Notes under the pieces: generated by a model
Database searches by the model: none
Told to the model about the DNA's origin: nothing
What the model saw: only the letters and a program-made list of their open reading frames with translations
Part shown: piece after piece, positions 45,302 to 54,236 of the stretch
Position numbering within the stretch: the first letter of the stretch is position 1
How the letters are laid out: each line of letters starts with the position of its first letter
Assembly: GCA_965214975.1 (NCBI GenBank)
Contig: OZ244055.1
Span: 1-64,000 of the forward strand
DNA length: 64,000 nucleotides
Reading direction: 5' to 3'
From: JAJEBT01 sp965214975
GTDB taxonomy: Bacteria; Pseudomonadota; Alphaproteobacteria; MPNO01; UBA830
Program-made: the position numbers and the translations under genes

Positions 45302-47308
45302 GTGACTGAGGGGCCGCGGAACATCACGGACGCGCAACCGGACAGGGCCGACACGGGCGATCGGTACCGGATGACGGTCGACCTGAACGTTCTCGAGCAC
45401 CTCGGGATCAATCTCTACAGCAACATCGCCGCCGTGCTCACGGAAGCGGTCGCGAACGCCTGGGACGCGGACGCGGAGAACGTCGAAATCCGGATCGACC
45501 CGGACAGGATGTGGATCGAGATTCGCGACGACGGTGTCGGCATGACGGTCCCGGACATGAACGAGAAGTATCTTCGTGTCGGCTACCGCCGCCGCCAAGA
45601 AGACGCGGAACACGGCAAATTCACGGCCAGGGGCCGCCCGGTCATGGGCCGCAAGGGCCTGGGCAAGCTCTCGCTTTTTTCGGTCGCGAAACTCATCGAG
45701 GTGCAGTCCGCCAAGGAAGGGCGGACTCACGGCTTTCGCATGAGCGTCGATGGAATCCACGAGTCGGTCGCGAGGAAGGAGCCGCACTACCGCCCGGAGC
45801 CGCTGCCGGATGGGGAAGTCACCGTCGACAGGGGCACGAAAATCGTTCTGCGGGACATCAAGCGGCAAAGGCTTGGCCGCGGCGCTGCGGCGCTGCGGAA
45901 GAGGCTGGCGCGCCGGTTCTCGGTCATAGGGGAGCGGCACGATTTCAGGATCACGATCAATGGCCAGCCCGTCACCACGGACGACCGGGGCGATCTTCCC
46001 ATCGCGCAATTTCTCTGGGCGTTCGGCGATTTCGAACCGGATCCGGCCTCGATACCGAATGTCCTCGAAAGGGAGAAACTTGCCCGCCGCTGCGACGATT
46101 GGCCGGATGACTGGAACGTCAAGGGCTGGATCGGGACATCCCGCCTGCCCAAGCAGCTGGACAACGAGGACACCGGAAACCTGAACGGCATCGTCGTTCT
46201 CGCGCGCGGTCGCCTGTTCCACGAGAACATTCTCGACAAGGTCAACGATGGCCGCCTGTACACGAAGTATCTCACCGGCCAGATCGAGGCCGACTTTCTC
46301 GACCAGGACGACGAACCCGATATCGCGACCAGCGACCGCCAGCGTGTGCAGGAGGACGACGAGCGCTATGCCGCCCTGTTGTCGTTCCTGAGAACCAGCC
46401 TCGCCAAAGTCGAGAAACGCTGGACCGAATGGCGACGCAAGCACGAAGTGGAAAGGGCGAAGGAAACCTCCCCGGCACTTTCGGAATGGTTCGAAACCCT
46501 GCCGGACGGATTCAGGAAGGGCGCGGAGACGCTGGTCGCGAAACTCAGCGCCCTTCCGGTTGACGAGGAGGACGACCGGAAAGTCCTGTACCGGCACGGC
46601 ATCCTGGCGTTCGAGCGGATGCGGATACGCGGATCGACCGAGGAGTTCGTCGCGGGCGTCGAGGATGTCGACAGGCTGTTGACGGTGCTTGCCGACAGGG
46701 ATGCGCTGGAAGCGGCGCTTTATCGGGACATCGTCAAGTCACGGCTGGACGCGATCAGGAATTTCCGGGAAATCGTCGACGAGGACGCCAAGGAGAAGGT
46801 TCTGCAAAATTACCTGTTCGATCATCTCTGGCTTCTCGACCCGGCGTGGGAACGGGCCACAGGCAGCGAAGTCACGGAATCTCGCCTCGGCGGGGAGAAC
46901 GTGATCACGGACGACCTGACGGAGAAGGAAAAGCTCGGACGCGTCGATATCGCGTATCGAACCAACGCGGGAAAGCACATCATCGTCGAGTTGAAGAAAG
47001 CGGACCGGAAGATGAAGCTCCTGGAATTGCAGGAGCAGGGCCAAGCCTATGTCGACAAGCTCGGAAAGATATTGCGCGCGCAAGGCGAGAATTCACCGAA
47101 CATCGAGGTCGTCTTCGTTCTCGGGAGGCCCGTGGACGAAGAGAGGGAGAATCCCGATCGCGTCAAGGCGTCCATGACCGCGGTTTCTCCGGGCAGCCGG
47201 ATCGTTCATTACGACGCCCTCATACAGGGTGCGCAGAACGCCTACTCCGAGTACCTCGAGAAGAGCAGGGAACTCGACCGGCTTGAAGAGATCGTGGATC
47301 GCATATAG
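45302..47308 (+). CDS. GHKL ATPase fused to PD-(D/E)XK nuclease domain, inserted in DISARM operon
   Basis: 668 residues from GTG 45302 with a GGAGG-type site 5-7 bp upstream. N-terminal GHKL fold: LTEAVANAWDADAENVEIRI (N-box), IRDDGVGMTVPDM (G1), GRKGLGKLSLFSVAKLI (G2). After a transducer-like middle region (GWIGTSRLPKQLD, GIVVLARGRLFHENIL), the last ~200 residues hold an endonuclease-like core: LFDHLWLLDPAWERATGS, GRVDIAYRT and HIIVELKKADRKMK (D...ExK). This GHKL-plus-nuclease layout is known from MutL/MORC-like proteins in restriction systems. It is not among the described core DISARM genes. Its position inside the operon suggests an added effector or licensing ATPase; that role is inference. 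Confidence 0.82.
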   Translation: MTEGPRNITDAQPDRADTGDRYRMTVDLNVLEHLGINLYSNIAAVLTEAVANAWDADAENVEIRIDPDRMWIEIRDDGVGMTVPDMNEKYLRVGYRRRQEDAEHGKFTARGRPVMGRKGLGKLSLFSVAKLIEVQSAKEGRTHGFRMSVDGIHESVARKEPHYRPEPLPDGEVTVDRGTKIVLRDIKRQRLGRGAAALRKRLARRFSVIGERHDFRITINGQPVTTDDRGDLPIAQFLWAFGDFEPDPASIPNVLEREKLARRCDDWPDDWNVKGWIGTSRLPKQLDNEDTGNLNGIVVLARGRLFHENILDKVNDGRLYTKYLTGQIEADFLDQDDEPDIATSDRQRVQEDDERYAALLSFLRTSLAKVEKRWTEWRRKHEVERAKETSPALSEWFETLPDGFRKGAETLVAKLSALPVDEEDDRKVLYRHGILAFERMRIRGSTEEFVAGVEDVDRLLTVLADRDALEAALYRDIVKSRLDAIRNFREIVDEDAKEKVLQNYLFDHLWLLDPAWERATGSEVTESRLGGENVITDDLTEKEKLGRVDIAYRTNAGKHIIVELKKADRKMKLLELQEQGQAYVDKLGKILRAQGENSPNIEVVFVLGRPVDEERENPDRVKASMTAVSPGSRIVHYDALIQGAQNAYSEYLEKSRELDRLEEIVDRI

Positions 47309-47320
47309 GGGCGATCGAAG

Positions 47321-50300
47321 GTGAACGCCCGCAACGCCTGGATCGTGATCGAAGCGCCGCCCTCGGCGGAGGAGCCGTCCTTTTCCGGTCGCATGGTCGC
47401 GTTGCGCGGCTTTCCCGAACCCGTTTCCGCGATCGTCGAAGACGACTGGATCCTCGTCGCCACGCCGGCCGGCGACTTTGTCCGCACCGGTCGGGTGTAC
47501 CGGCTTCGGGCCGGGCCGGAAAGAACGACCGTCTTCTTCGATCGCATGCTTGCCGCGGCCCAACCGGTCGGGATAGGGACCGCGGGTCTCTCGCTGCCGG
47601 AGAGCGGCGCGGCCGGTCGTCTGCAATGGAACGCTTTCATCGAGGCGTTGCCGACACTCGCGGGCAGGACACTCGACGAAATCCCGCTCTGCGACGACGC
47701 GGCGTATGTCAGGGAGTTGCTGCAACTGGCCGTCATGGACGACCTGTTGGGACCGGCCAACGGACCGCGCGAACGCATCCTCGACATGAGCGTGCGCGAC
47801 CGGTATCTCGTCGGCAAGCTCGCTCCCATGAAATCGGACCGCGGCGGCATCGAGGGGCTCGAAGGCCCTCTGGCCGCCGAAGCGGATGACACCGATCCAG
47901 GCGATCTCGGCGTCCACAGCGGCCGGCACGAGCCGGGCGCGGAGTTCTACAGCGCGGCCGGCCGGGTCGATCCCGAAGCCGAGGCGCTCGACGAGATCGA
48001 CGCGGCGAACAACCAGTCTCTTGTTCCGTCGAGTTTCGGGCTGACGTTCTGCGTCGGCGGCGACGTGGAAACGATCGCGGTCGAAGCCCGGTGGGGACGT
48101 TATCGACGGGACCACGATACCGAGATCCGCAAACCCCGGAAAAACCCCGAAACCGGCAAGGAGGAGGAAGGCCCGAAGGTCAAGGTGTGGCAGCGCGTTC
48201 CGAGCGGCGGAAGGTTCGAGATCGACTTGCGCGCGGGCCCGATTCCCCGGCAAGCCCCGGATTCGTCCCAGCCTGAAGTTCGCGTGCAGGGCACGGTGCG
48301 GGACAGGAACGCCAACGGTGACCGTCTCGTCACGCTGTTCCTCGTGAACGCGCTGGAAGAGCCCGACGAAAACAAGGACAGCGCCTGGCTTTTCCAGCCT
48401 GAACTCGTCGTGCGGGCGGCGAGTGGCGTTCCCGATCCGGCGGTCTTTCGCCGCAGGCTGGCGGTGCACGCGGGATCGGACGACCCCGAGTCGAACACGC
48501 TCGAAATGATCTACCGCAGGCAGGTCGAATTCGCGGTCGGCCACGGCGTCGCGGTCCATGCCGAAACAGCCGGCGGGGAAACGGAACGCGCCATCGAGGT
48601 CCGCACTGTCGTGATGCCGCAACACGAAGTGCCGGTGACCGAAACGCCGGGTCGCCGTTCCGAGGATCGGCCGGCAATGCGCGAGATGGTGGAGAAGGGC
48701 TGTCTCGACATGCGGGAACTCGCGGGCATGGAACGGTTGCCTCTCGTCGAGGCCCTGTCCGTTCTCACGGCGGACTACGCCGAATGGATCGCCGAGCAGC
48801 GCGCCCGCATCGGCTCCGATGTGGCGGGCTTTGACGAGGACGCCCGTGCCGCGCTGGACCGCTGCGCGGAAATCCACGGACGTCTGGTCGAGGGCGTCCG
48901 GATGCTGGCCGACGAGAAAAACGATCTCGCGCTCAGAGCGTTCCGGTTCGCGAATCTCGTGATGGCCGAGCAGCGCGTGCGCAGCATGTACTCCCTGGCG
49001 CGCCGCCGCGGCGAGAAGGTCGAGATCGCCGATTTCGACAAGAGGAAGAACCGCTCGTGGCGACCGTTCCAGCTTGCCTTCGTCCTGCTTTCGTTGCCGG
49101 CGCTCGCCGATCCGACCCATGCGGACCGCACGAAACCGGTCGAAGCCTTCGCGGACCTGCTGTGGTTTCCGACCGGCGGCGGCAAGACCGAAGCCTACCT
49201 TGGCGTCGCGGCGTTCGCGATGGCGATCCGGCGCATGCAAGGGGAAGTCGCGGGATACGACGGCAGCCGCGGCCTGACCGTCATCATGCGCTATACGCTC
49301 CGGTTGCTGACGTTGCAGCAGTTCCAGCGCGCGACGGCACTGATCTGCGCCATGGAAGTGACACGACTGGAGGCGCTCGCCGCCGGTGACGACAGTCTGG
49401 GGACGGAGCCGTTCACGATCGGCCTGTGGGTCGGCAACAGGGTCACGCCCGGCACGACAGACGACAGCGATGCGGCCATCCGGAGAATCCGGGATCCCGA
49501 CAAGTTCGCGGCCGGCGAGGCGTCGCCGGGCCAGCTGACGAGTTGCCCGTGGTGCGGATCGGTCGTGTCCGACAAGCGTGACATCGAGGTGGACAGGACT
49601 CTGCTGCGCACGAAGATCTACTGTGGCGACAGGATGGGGCGCTGCGAGTTCTCGAGGGGAAAATCGAGCGGGAAGCCCCACCCCGGTCTGCCGGTTCTGG
49701 TCGTCGACGAGGAAATCTATCACCGCCCGCCGACAATGATGGTCGCGACCGTCGACAAGTTCGCGATGATGGCCTGGCGTGGCGGAACCCGGACCCTGTT
49801 CGGGCGCGCCACGACCGAATGTGCGCGCCACGGCCTGCTCTGGCCGGAAGCGAGTTGCAGCGGCACTCACAACAGACAGGGCCAATTGGCCGCGACCAAG
49901 GCCAGGTCCATTCGTCGGATCCGGCCTCCGGACCTCGTCATACAGGACGAATTCCATCTTATCAGCGGACCCTTGGGCACAATGGTCGGCCTCTACGAGA
50001 CGGCGGTCGACCAACTGTGCGCATGGACCGCGGGCGACAAGATCGTCAAACCGAAAATCGTCGCTTCGACAGCGACGGTGCGAAGGGCGAAAGAACAGGT
50101 CAACAACGTCTTCATGCGCCGCGTCGCGATCTTTCCGCCAAACGGACTCGACGTCGCGGACGACTTCTTCTCCGTGCAAAGACCGGTCGCGAGAATGCCG
50201 GGCCGCCGGTATTTCGGCGTGTGCTCGCCGGGCAGTTCCCGTCCCGCGATGCTCATTCGCGTGTACGCCACCTTCCTGACGGCGGCGCAAGCGCTTTTCG

Positions 50301-51343
50301 ACAGATTCGGCGAGTCGGCGGATCCCTACCTGACTGCAGTCGGGTACTTCAATTCGCTGAGGGAATTGGGCGGGATGAGGCGCCTTGCCGAAGACGACGT
50401 GCAGACACGGTGCTACCGCGTCGGGATGGGCCAGGTCGATCGCCCGGGTCTGTCCCAGCGCAGCGTCAATTCCGTGCGGGAACTGACCTCGCGCGTGTCG
50501 AACCGCGAGATTCCGAAATGTCTCGATGAGCTGGAGATCAAGTTCAAGGCGTCCTTCGACGAAAAGGACGGCAAATTCGTCACGCAATGGGACGAAGGCG
50601 ATCCCCGTTCGATCGATGTCGTGCTCGCGACGAACATGCTGTCGGTCGGCGTCGACGTGAATCGTCTCGGCCTGATGGTTGTCAACGGGCAGCCGAAGGG
50701 CACGGCAGAGTACATCCAGGCCACCAGCCGCATCGGGCGTTTCTTCCCGGGCCTCGTCTGCACGGTCCTGACCTGGTCCCGCCCGCGCGACCTGTCGCAC
50801 TACGAAACCTTCGAGCATTACCACGCGACATTCTACAAGCATGTCGAAGCGCATTCGGTGACGCCGTTTTCGCCGCGCGCGATGGACCGCGGCCTGACCG
50901 GCGCGATGCTCAGCGTGCTCCGGCTCGAAAACGATCTGTTCAATCCCAACACGGGCGCGGGCACCCTGGATCGGACTGACAAGGACGAGGTGGCGCACGC
51001 TGCCGAGGTGCTCGTCGGCCGGGCCTGGTCGATCTCCGAACAATCCGCGGTCAAGGAGCTCGCTTCGGCCGCACTGAAAGAGCGCATCGACGAATGGGCG
51101 ACCGAAGCGGCACGGCCGGGACGCACACTCGCCTATGAAAAGAAGGGCCAGGACAAGGACAGGATCGTGCCGCTGCTGCATCGGCCCGGCATCAGGACAT
51201 GGGACAACTTCACGGTCCCGACGTCGATGCGCGAAGTCGAACCCGGAGTCAGACTCGTGATGAACACGTCACGGTTCGGCGCAGAGGGACCGGCCTGGAC
51301 GGCGCCGCCCGCACATGATGACGACGGGGAGGGCTCGGCATGA
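47321..51343 (+). CDS. drmA: DISARM helicase DrmA
   Basis: 1340 residues from GTG 47321, 12 bp after the GHKL-nuclease gene. Superfamily 2 helicase: Walker A LLWFPTGGGKTEAYLG (~612-627), Walker-B-type VIQDEFHLISGPLGTM near 873, IVASTATVRRAKEQ, and C-terminal VVLATNMLSVGVDVNRLGLM plus IQATSRIGRFFPGLV. Cysteine pairs CPWCGSVV and IYCGDRMGRCEF between the helicase lobes suggest a zinc site. The N-terminal ~600 residues are DrmA-specific. DrmA and DrmB form the conserved DISARM core that loads on DNA and blocks phage DNA entry or processing. It overlaps drmB by 4 bp. Confidence 0.9.
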   Translation: MNARNAWIVIEAPPSAEEPSFSGRMVALRGFPEPVSAIVEDDWILVATPAGDFVRTGRVYRLRAGPERTTVFFDRMLAAAQPVGIGTAGLSLPESGAAGRLQWNAFIEALPTLAGRTLDEIPLCDDAAYVRELLQLAVMDDLLGPANGPRERILDMSVRDRYLVGKLAPMKSDRGGIEGLEGPLAAEADDTDPGDLGVHSGRHEPGAEFYSAAGRVDPEAEALDEIDAANNQSLVPSSFGLTFCVGGDVETIAVEARWGRYRRDHDTEIRKPRKNPETGKEEEGPKVKVWQRVPSGGRFEIDLRAGPIPRQAPDSSQPEVRVQGTVRDRNANGDRLVTLFLVNALEEPDENKDSAWLFQPELVVRAASGVPDPAVFRRRLAVHAGSDDPESNTLEMIYRRQVEFAVGHGVAVHAETAGGETERAIEVRTVVMPQHEVPVTETPGRRSEDRPAMREMVEKGCLDMRELAGMERLPLVEALSVLTADYAEWIAEQRARIGSDVAGFDEDARAALDRCAEIHGRLVEGVRMLADEKNDLALRAFRFANLVMAEQRVRSMYSLARRRGEKVEIADFDKRKNRSWRPFQLAFVLLSLPALADPTHADRTKPVEAFADLLWFPTGGGKTEAYLGVAAFAMAIRRMQGEVAGYDGSRGLTVIMRYTLRLLTLQQFQRATALICAMEVTRLEALAAGDDSLGTEPFTIGLWVGNRVTPGTTDDSDAAIRRIRDPDKFAAGEASPGQLTSCPWCGSVVSDKRDIEVDRTLLRTKIYCGDRMGRCEFSRGKSSGKPHPGLPVLVVDEEIYHRPPTMMVATVDKFAMMAWRGGTRTLFGRATTECARHGLLWPEASCSGTHNRQGQLAATKARSIRRIRPPDLVIQDEFHLISGPLGTMVGLYETAVDQLCAWTAGDKIVKPKIVASTATVRRAKEQVNNVFMRRVAIFPPNGLDVADDFFSVQRPVARMPGRRYFGVCSPGSSRPAMLIRVYATFLTAAQALFDRFGESADPYLTAVGYFNSLRELGGMRRLAEDDVQTRCYRVGMGQVDRPGLSQRSVNSVRELTSRVSNREIPKCLDELEIKFKASFDEKDGKFVTQWDEGDPRSIDVVLATNMLSVGVDVNRLGLMVVNGQPKGTAEYIQATSRIGRFFPGLVCTVLTWSRPRDLSHYETFEHYHATFYKHVEAHSVTPFSPRAMDRGLTGAMLSVLRLENDLFNPNTGAGTLDRTDKDEVAHAAEVLVGRAWSISEQSAVKELASAALKERIDEWATEAARPGRTLAYEKKGQDKDRIVPLLHRPGIRTWDNFTVPTSMREVEPGVRLVMNTSRFGAEGPAWTAPPAHDDDGEGSA

Positions 51344-53187
51344 GCGGGAGATCTCCCGTCGGAGAAGTCCGGCCCAGCCAGATTCTCTGGACCTACGGTC
51401 CCGGTTCGCTGATCGACCTGCCCAGCCTGTCCGTCGTCACGATGGGCGTCGATCGCTGGGAAATGGACCGCTGCATCCCGATCGAGGAAGCGCGGTTGCT
51501 GTCCGCCGTGCGCGACAGGCTCGGCCAGCAGGTCCAGAGCCTGCGCGTGCCGCCGTTCCAACAGAGCGAGGACATCGATCCGCATTCTGCCGAGGCGCTG
51601 ATCGGCGTTCCCGTCAGGCCGTTCCCGCGCTGGCTGCGCTGCGTGAAGTGCGGCCTGCTGTCCGAGTTCGATCTCGGGCTGTTCGAGATCAAGGAAAACC
51701 GCTACCGGCCCGAGAACACGCGCTTCGTCCACAAGGCGTGCAGGGGATCGCGCGGCAACCTGCCCGCAAAGGACGCGGACGCCGTTCCGGCCCGTTTTCT
51801 CCTTGCGTGCCGCAACGGCCATCTCGACGATTTCCCGTGGCACTATTTCGTGCACAGCGGACCGTCGGACTGCAAAGGCACGTTGAGGTTCTTCGAGAGC
51901 GGCGCATCGCTCCAGACGGAAAACCTCTGGGTCAAGTGCGACGAATGCGGTGCGTCGCGCACCATGGCGCACGCCTTCGGAAAGTCCGGCACGCAGAACC
52001 TGCCGCGCTGCCGCGGACGCCATCCGCATCTCGACCGCTACGACGGCGATTGCGAAGAGCAGGCCCGCGCCGTGCTGCTGGGGGCGACCAATAGCTGGTT
52101 CCCAGACAACTTGTCGGCCCTCGCCATCCCGCTCGGGCGAGACCCGGTCTCGCAGCTCGTGCGCGACGGCTGGAACTATTTCGGGGAGGCCGCCTCGGAA
52201 GCCGAAGTCGCTGTCGTTGCGAAGACCTTGAAGATGACTGGCACCCTTCCGGGAATCGACAAGCATTCGTCCGCCGCCATTTGGGGCGCCCTTGAGGCCA
52301 TGCGGACAGACGAAGCACCGGCCCCTGTGTCGGAGGCGGAAATCAGGGATCCCGAATGGGAAATCCTGACCGACCCCAGCCCGCCTGCGGACTGGCCGCA
52401 CTTTCTGAGCAAGCCGGCGGACGTTCCCGCGGGTTTCGAGAACCGAATTGCCGGCGTGCTGCTCCTGGAACGCCTGCGTGAAGTCAACGCGCTGCTCGGC
52501 TTCACCCGTGTGGAAGCTCCGGAGGAATCGGGCGACCCCGACGAACGCCCGCCCAGGGCCCCGATATGTGCCGAACCGCCGACATGGGTGCCCGCCGGCC
52601 AGGTGCACGGGGAAGGAATCTTCATTCGGTTCGACGAGGAGGTTCTCCGGGAATGGGAGAGGCGGCCCGCCGTTCGGGCGCGCGACGCGACACTGGTCGA
52701 CGGCCACAAGGGGTGGCGTAACGCCCGCCGGCTGGATCCCGACGAAGGCTATCCCGGTGGACGCTACGTGCTGCTGCACACAGTCGCGCACCTCCTGATC
52801 CGCGAACTGGCTCTCGAGTGCGGCTACAACTCCGCCAGCATCCGTGAGCGGATTTACGCCGACCCCGACGAGGAACGCCCGCAGGCCGGCATACTCGTGT
52901 ACACGGCTGCCGCCGATTCCGACGGCACGCTCGGCGGCCTCGTCGACCTCGGCAAGCCCGAGAATCTCGGGCGCCTTCTCTCGCAGGCACGGTCCCGTGC
53001 GAGGATTTGCTCTTCGGATCCGCTTTGTGCCGAACACGAACCAGGCCGAGACCGCTCGTTGCACGCGGCATCTTGCCATGCCTGTTCGTTCGTTTCCGAA
53101 ACATCGTGCGAGCGGAGCAACCGATACATCGATCGAGCGCTCGTCGTTCCCACCCTGGAAGTCGCCGACGCGGCGTTCTTCGATTGA
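51340..53187 (+). CDS. drmB: DISARM DUF1998 protein DrmB
   Basis: 615 residues. N-terminal VGEVRPSQILWTYGPGSLID is typical of DrmB. Zinc-binding cysteine pairs are LRCVKCGLLSEF (~100), FLLACRNGHLDDFPWHYF and VKCDECGAS (~200-207). The C-terminal DUF1998 domain includes YVLLHTVAHLLIRELAL, YNSASIRERIYA, ICSSDPLCAEHEPG and SCHACSFVSETSCERSNRYID. DrmB works in complex with DrmA. Start ATG 51340 lies in the drmA stop (ATGA); 13 bp and a G-rich ribosome-binding stretch separate it from drmC. The frame and cysteines are complete. Confidence 0.9.
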   Translation: MSGRSPVGEVRPSQILWTYGPGSLIDLPSLSVVTMGVDRWEMDRCIPIEEARLLSAVRDRLGQQVQSLRVPPFQQSEDIDPHSAEALIGVPVRPFPRWLRCVKCGLLSEFDLGLFEIKENRYRPENTRFVHKACRGSRGNLPAKDADAVPARFLLACRNGHLDDFPWHYFVHSGPSDCKGTLRFFESGASLQTENLWVKCDECGASRTMAHAFGKSGTQNLPRCRGRHPHLDRYDGDCEEQARAVLLGATNSWFPDNLSALAIPLGRDPVSQLVRDGWNYFGEAASEAEVAVVAKTLKMTGTLPGIDKHSSAAIWGALEAMRTDEAPAPVSEAEIRDPEWEILTDPSPPADWPHFLSKPADVPAGFENRIAGVLLLERLREVNALLGFTRVEAPEESGDPDERPPRAPICAEPPTWVPAGQVHGEGIFIRFDEEVLREWERRPAVRARDATLVDGHKGWRNARRLDPDEGYPGGRYVLLHTVAHLLIRELALECGYNSASIRERIYADPDEERPQAGILVYTAAADSDGTLGGLVDLGKPENLGRLLSQARSRARICSSDPLCAEHEPGRDRSLHAASCHACSFVSETSCERSNRYIDRALVVPTLEVADAAFFD

Positions 53188-53200
53188 GGGGGGGGGTGCC

Positions 53201-53959
53201 GTGCAGAATCTGCTCGCAGCGGTCTACGACCTGATATCCAACACGCCGGCCGAGAGGATCGGGCAGCTTGCGAGATCCATCGGTGAATTGCCGGGACCGG
53301 CGTCCGCCGGGAAGCTGAACACCTGGCCGATGAGTCCCGGCGGGAGAGCGCGGCTCGACCGGCTGACCGCCGCTTGGCGCGCCTCGGGTGTTCCACCGGC
53401 GGATCTCCGGGGCATGTTGCTCGGAGCAAGCCACGCCTACCGTCAGGCCCGCTCCGAATCGGACACGGAACTTGTCTGGACCGGCCCGTCGAGCGGACTT
53501 GTCGCGACGCGAAAGACCGAACAGGCGCTCCTTCAGGTCATCAACGCCGCCCGCGCAAGACTCTTCCTGACCAGCTTCGTCGCTTACGATGTGGCCTCGA
53601 TCATGGCCGCGCTGGCGAAGGCGGCCGATCGCGGCGTTGCCCTGTCCATGCTCTTGGAATCCAGCGACAAACACGGCGGAGGCGTTTCTGTCGACGGGAT
53701 CGCGAGGATGCGGGGAGCGCTTCCGCTGGCCCGCGTCTTCTTCTGGAAAGACAAGGGCGAGGACTTCGCTGGCGGCAAGGTCCACGCCAAGGTGGCGGTC
53801 TCCGACGAGAGACTCTGTTTCATCTCCAGTGCCAACCTGACCGGTCACGCCATGGAGAAGAACATGGAAGCCGGGGTTCTGATCAGGGGCGGTGTCTTGC
53901 CACAGACACTGCACAAGCATCTGGAAGCCCTCGTCACCGTGAACGTGGTGCAGGCTTGA
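53201..53959 (+). CDS. drmC: DISARM phospholipase D-like protein DrmC
   Basis: 252 residues from GTG 53201, preceded by a run of G serving as ribosome-binding site. Opening LLAAVYDLISNTPAERIGQL and the middle QALLQVINAARARLFLTSFV are DrmC-like. A single HKD motif, GKVHAKVAVSDERLCFISSA (H-x-K-x4-D, His near 194), followed by NLTGHAMEKNMEAGVLI, gives the phospholipase-D superfamily active site; proteins with one HKD usually act as dimers. It is the last DISARM gene. Its final 26 bp overlap the 3' end of a truncated PIN gene on the other strand, so the operon's downstream border is a recombination junction. Confidence 0.88.
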   Translation: MQNLLAAVYDLISNTPAERIGQLARSIGELPGPASAGKLNTWPMSPGGRARLDRLTAAWRASGVPPADLRGMLLGASHAYRQARSESDTELVWTGPSSGLVATRKTEQALLQVINAARARLFLTSFVAYDVASIMAALAKAADRGVALSMLLESSDKHGGGVSVDGIARMRGALPLARVFFWKDKGEDFAGGKVHAKVAVSDERLCFISSANLTGHAMEKNMEAGVLIRGGVLPQTLHKHLEALVTVNVVQA

Positions 53960-54236
53960 ATGGATACGGTCGACAAGGAAACGCGCTCACGTCGCCAAGC
54001 GCGGGCAATACGGCGTCGTCCGGTGGCATGAAGAACTCGTCGCCCCGCGCGGCCGCCCATTCCGCGAGCTCGTCGTCTCCGGCCTGCGGTTCGTCCGCAA
54101 CCCTGTCGATGCCTGCGACCTTGCCCGCGCCGTTCCGCTCAACCATCCAGTCCCGGAAGGCGGGACGGAAATCGAGGCCGCAGTGCGGATTCCCGGCCTG
54201 GATGAAGACGTTCGAATCGACGGGACGGGCACTCAT
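53934..54236 (-). pseudogene. DUF4411 PIN-domain toxin, 3'-truncated
   Basis: The first ~80 residues are a good DUF4411/PIN match: PVDSNVFIQAGN (with the D-x-N motif), FRPAFRDWMVERNGAGKVAG, ADEPQAGDDELAEWAAARG, EFFMPPDDAVLPALGDVSAF. The frame then runs into unrelated residues (PCRPYPFKPAPRSR) encoded by the strand opposite the drmC end. The family is ~160 residues long, so the later acidic active-site residues are lost. The ATG at 54236 overlaps the stop of the XRE-ImmA gene upstream, the normal antitoxin-toxin layout. Insertion of the DISARM module probably cut this gene. Confidence 0.75.

Noticed and set aside
47093..51181. A 1362-codon minus-strand frame opposite drmA
   Set aside because: No family signature and shadow-type composition; drmA on the other strand has Walker motifs and operon overlaps on both sides.
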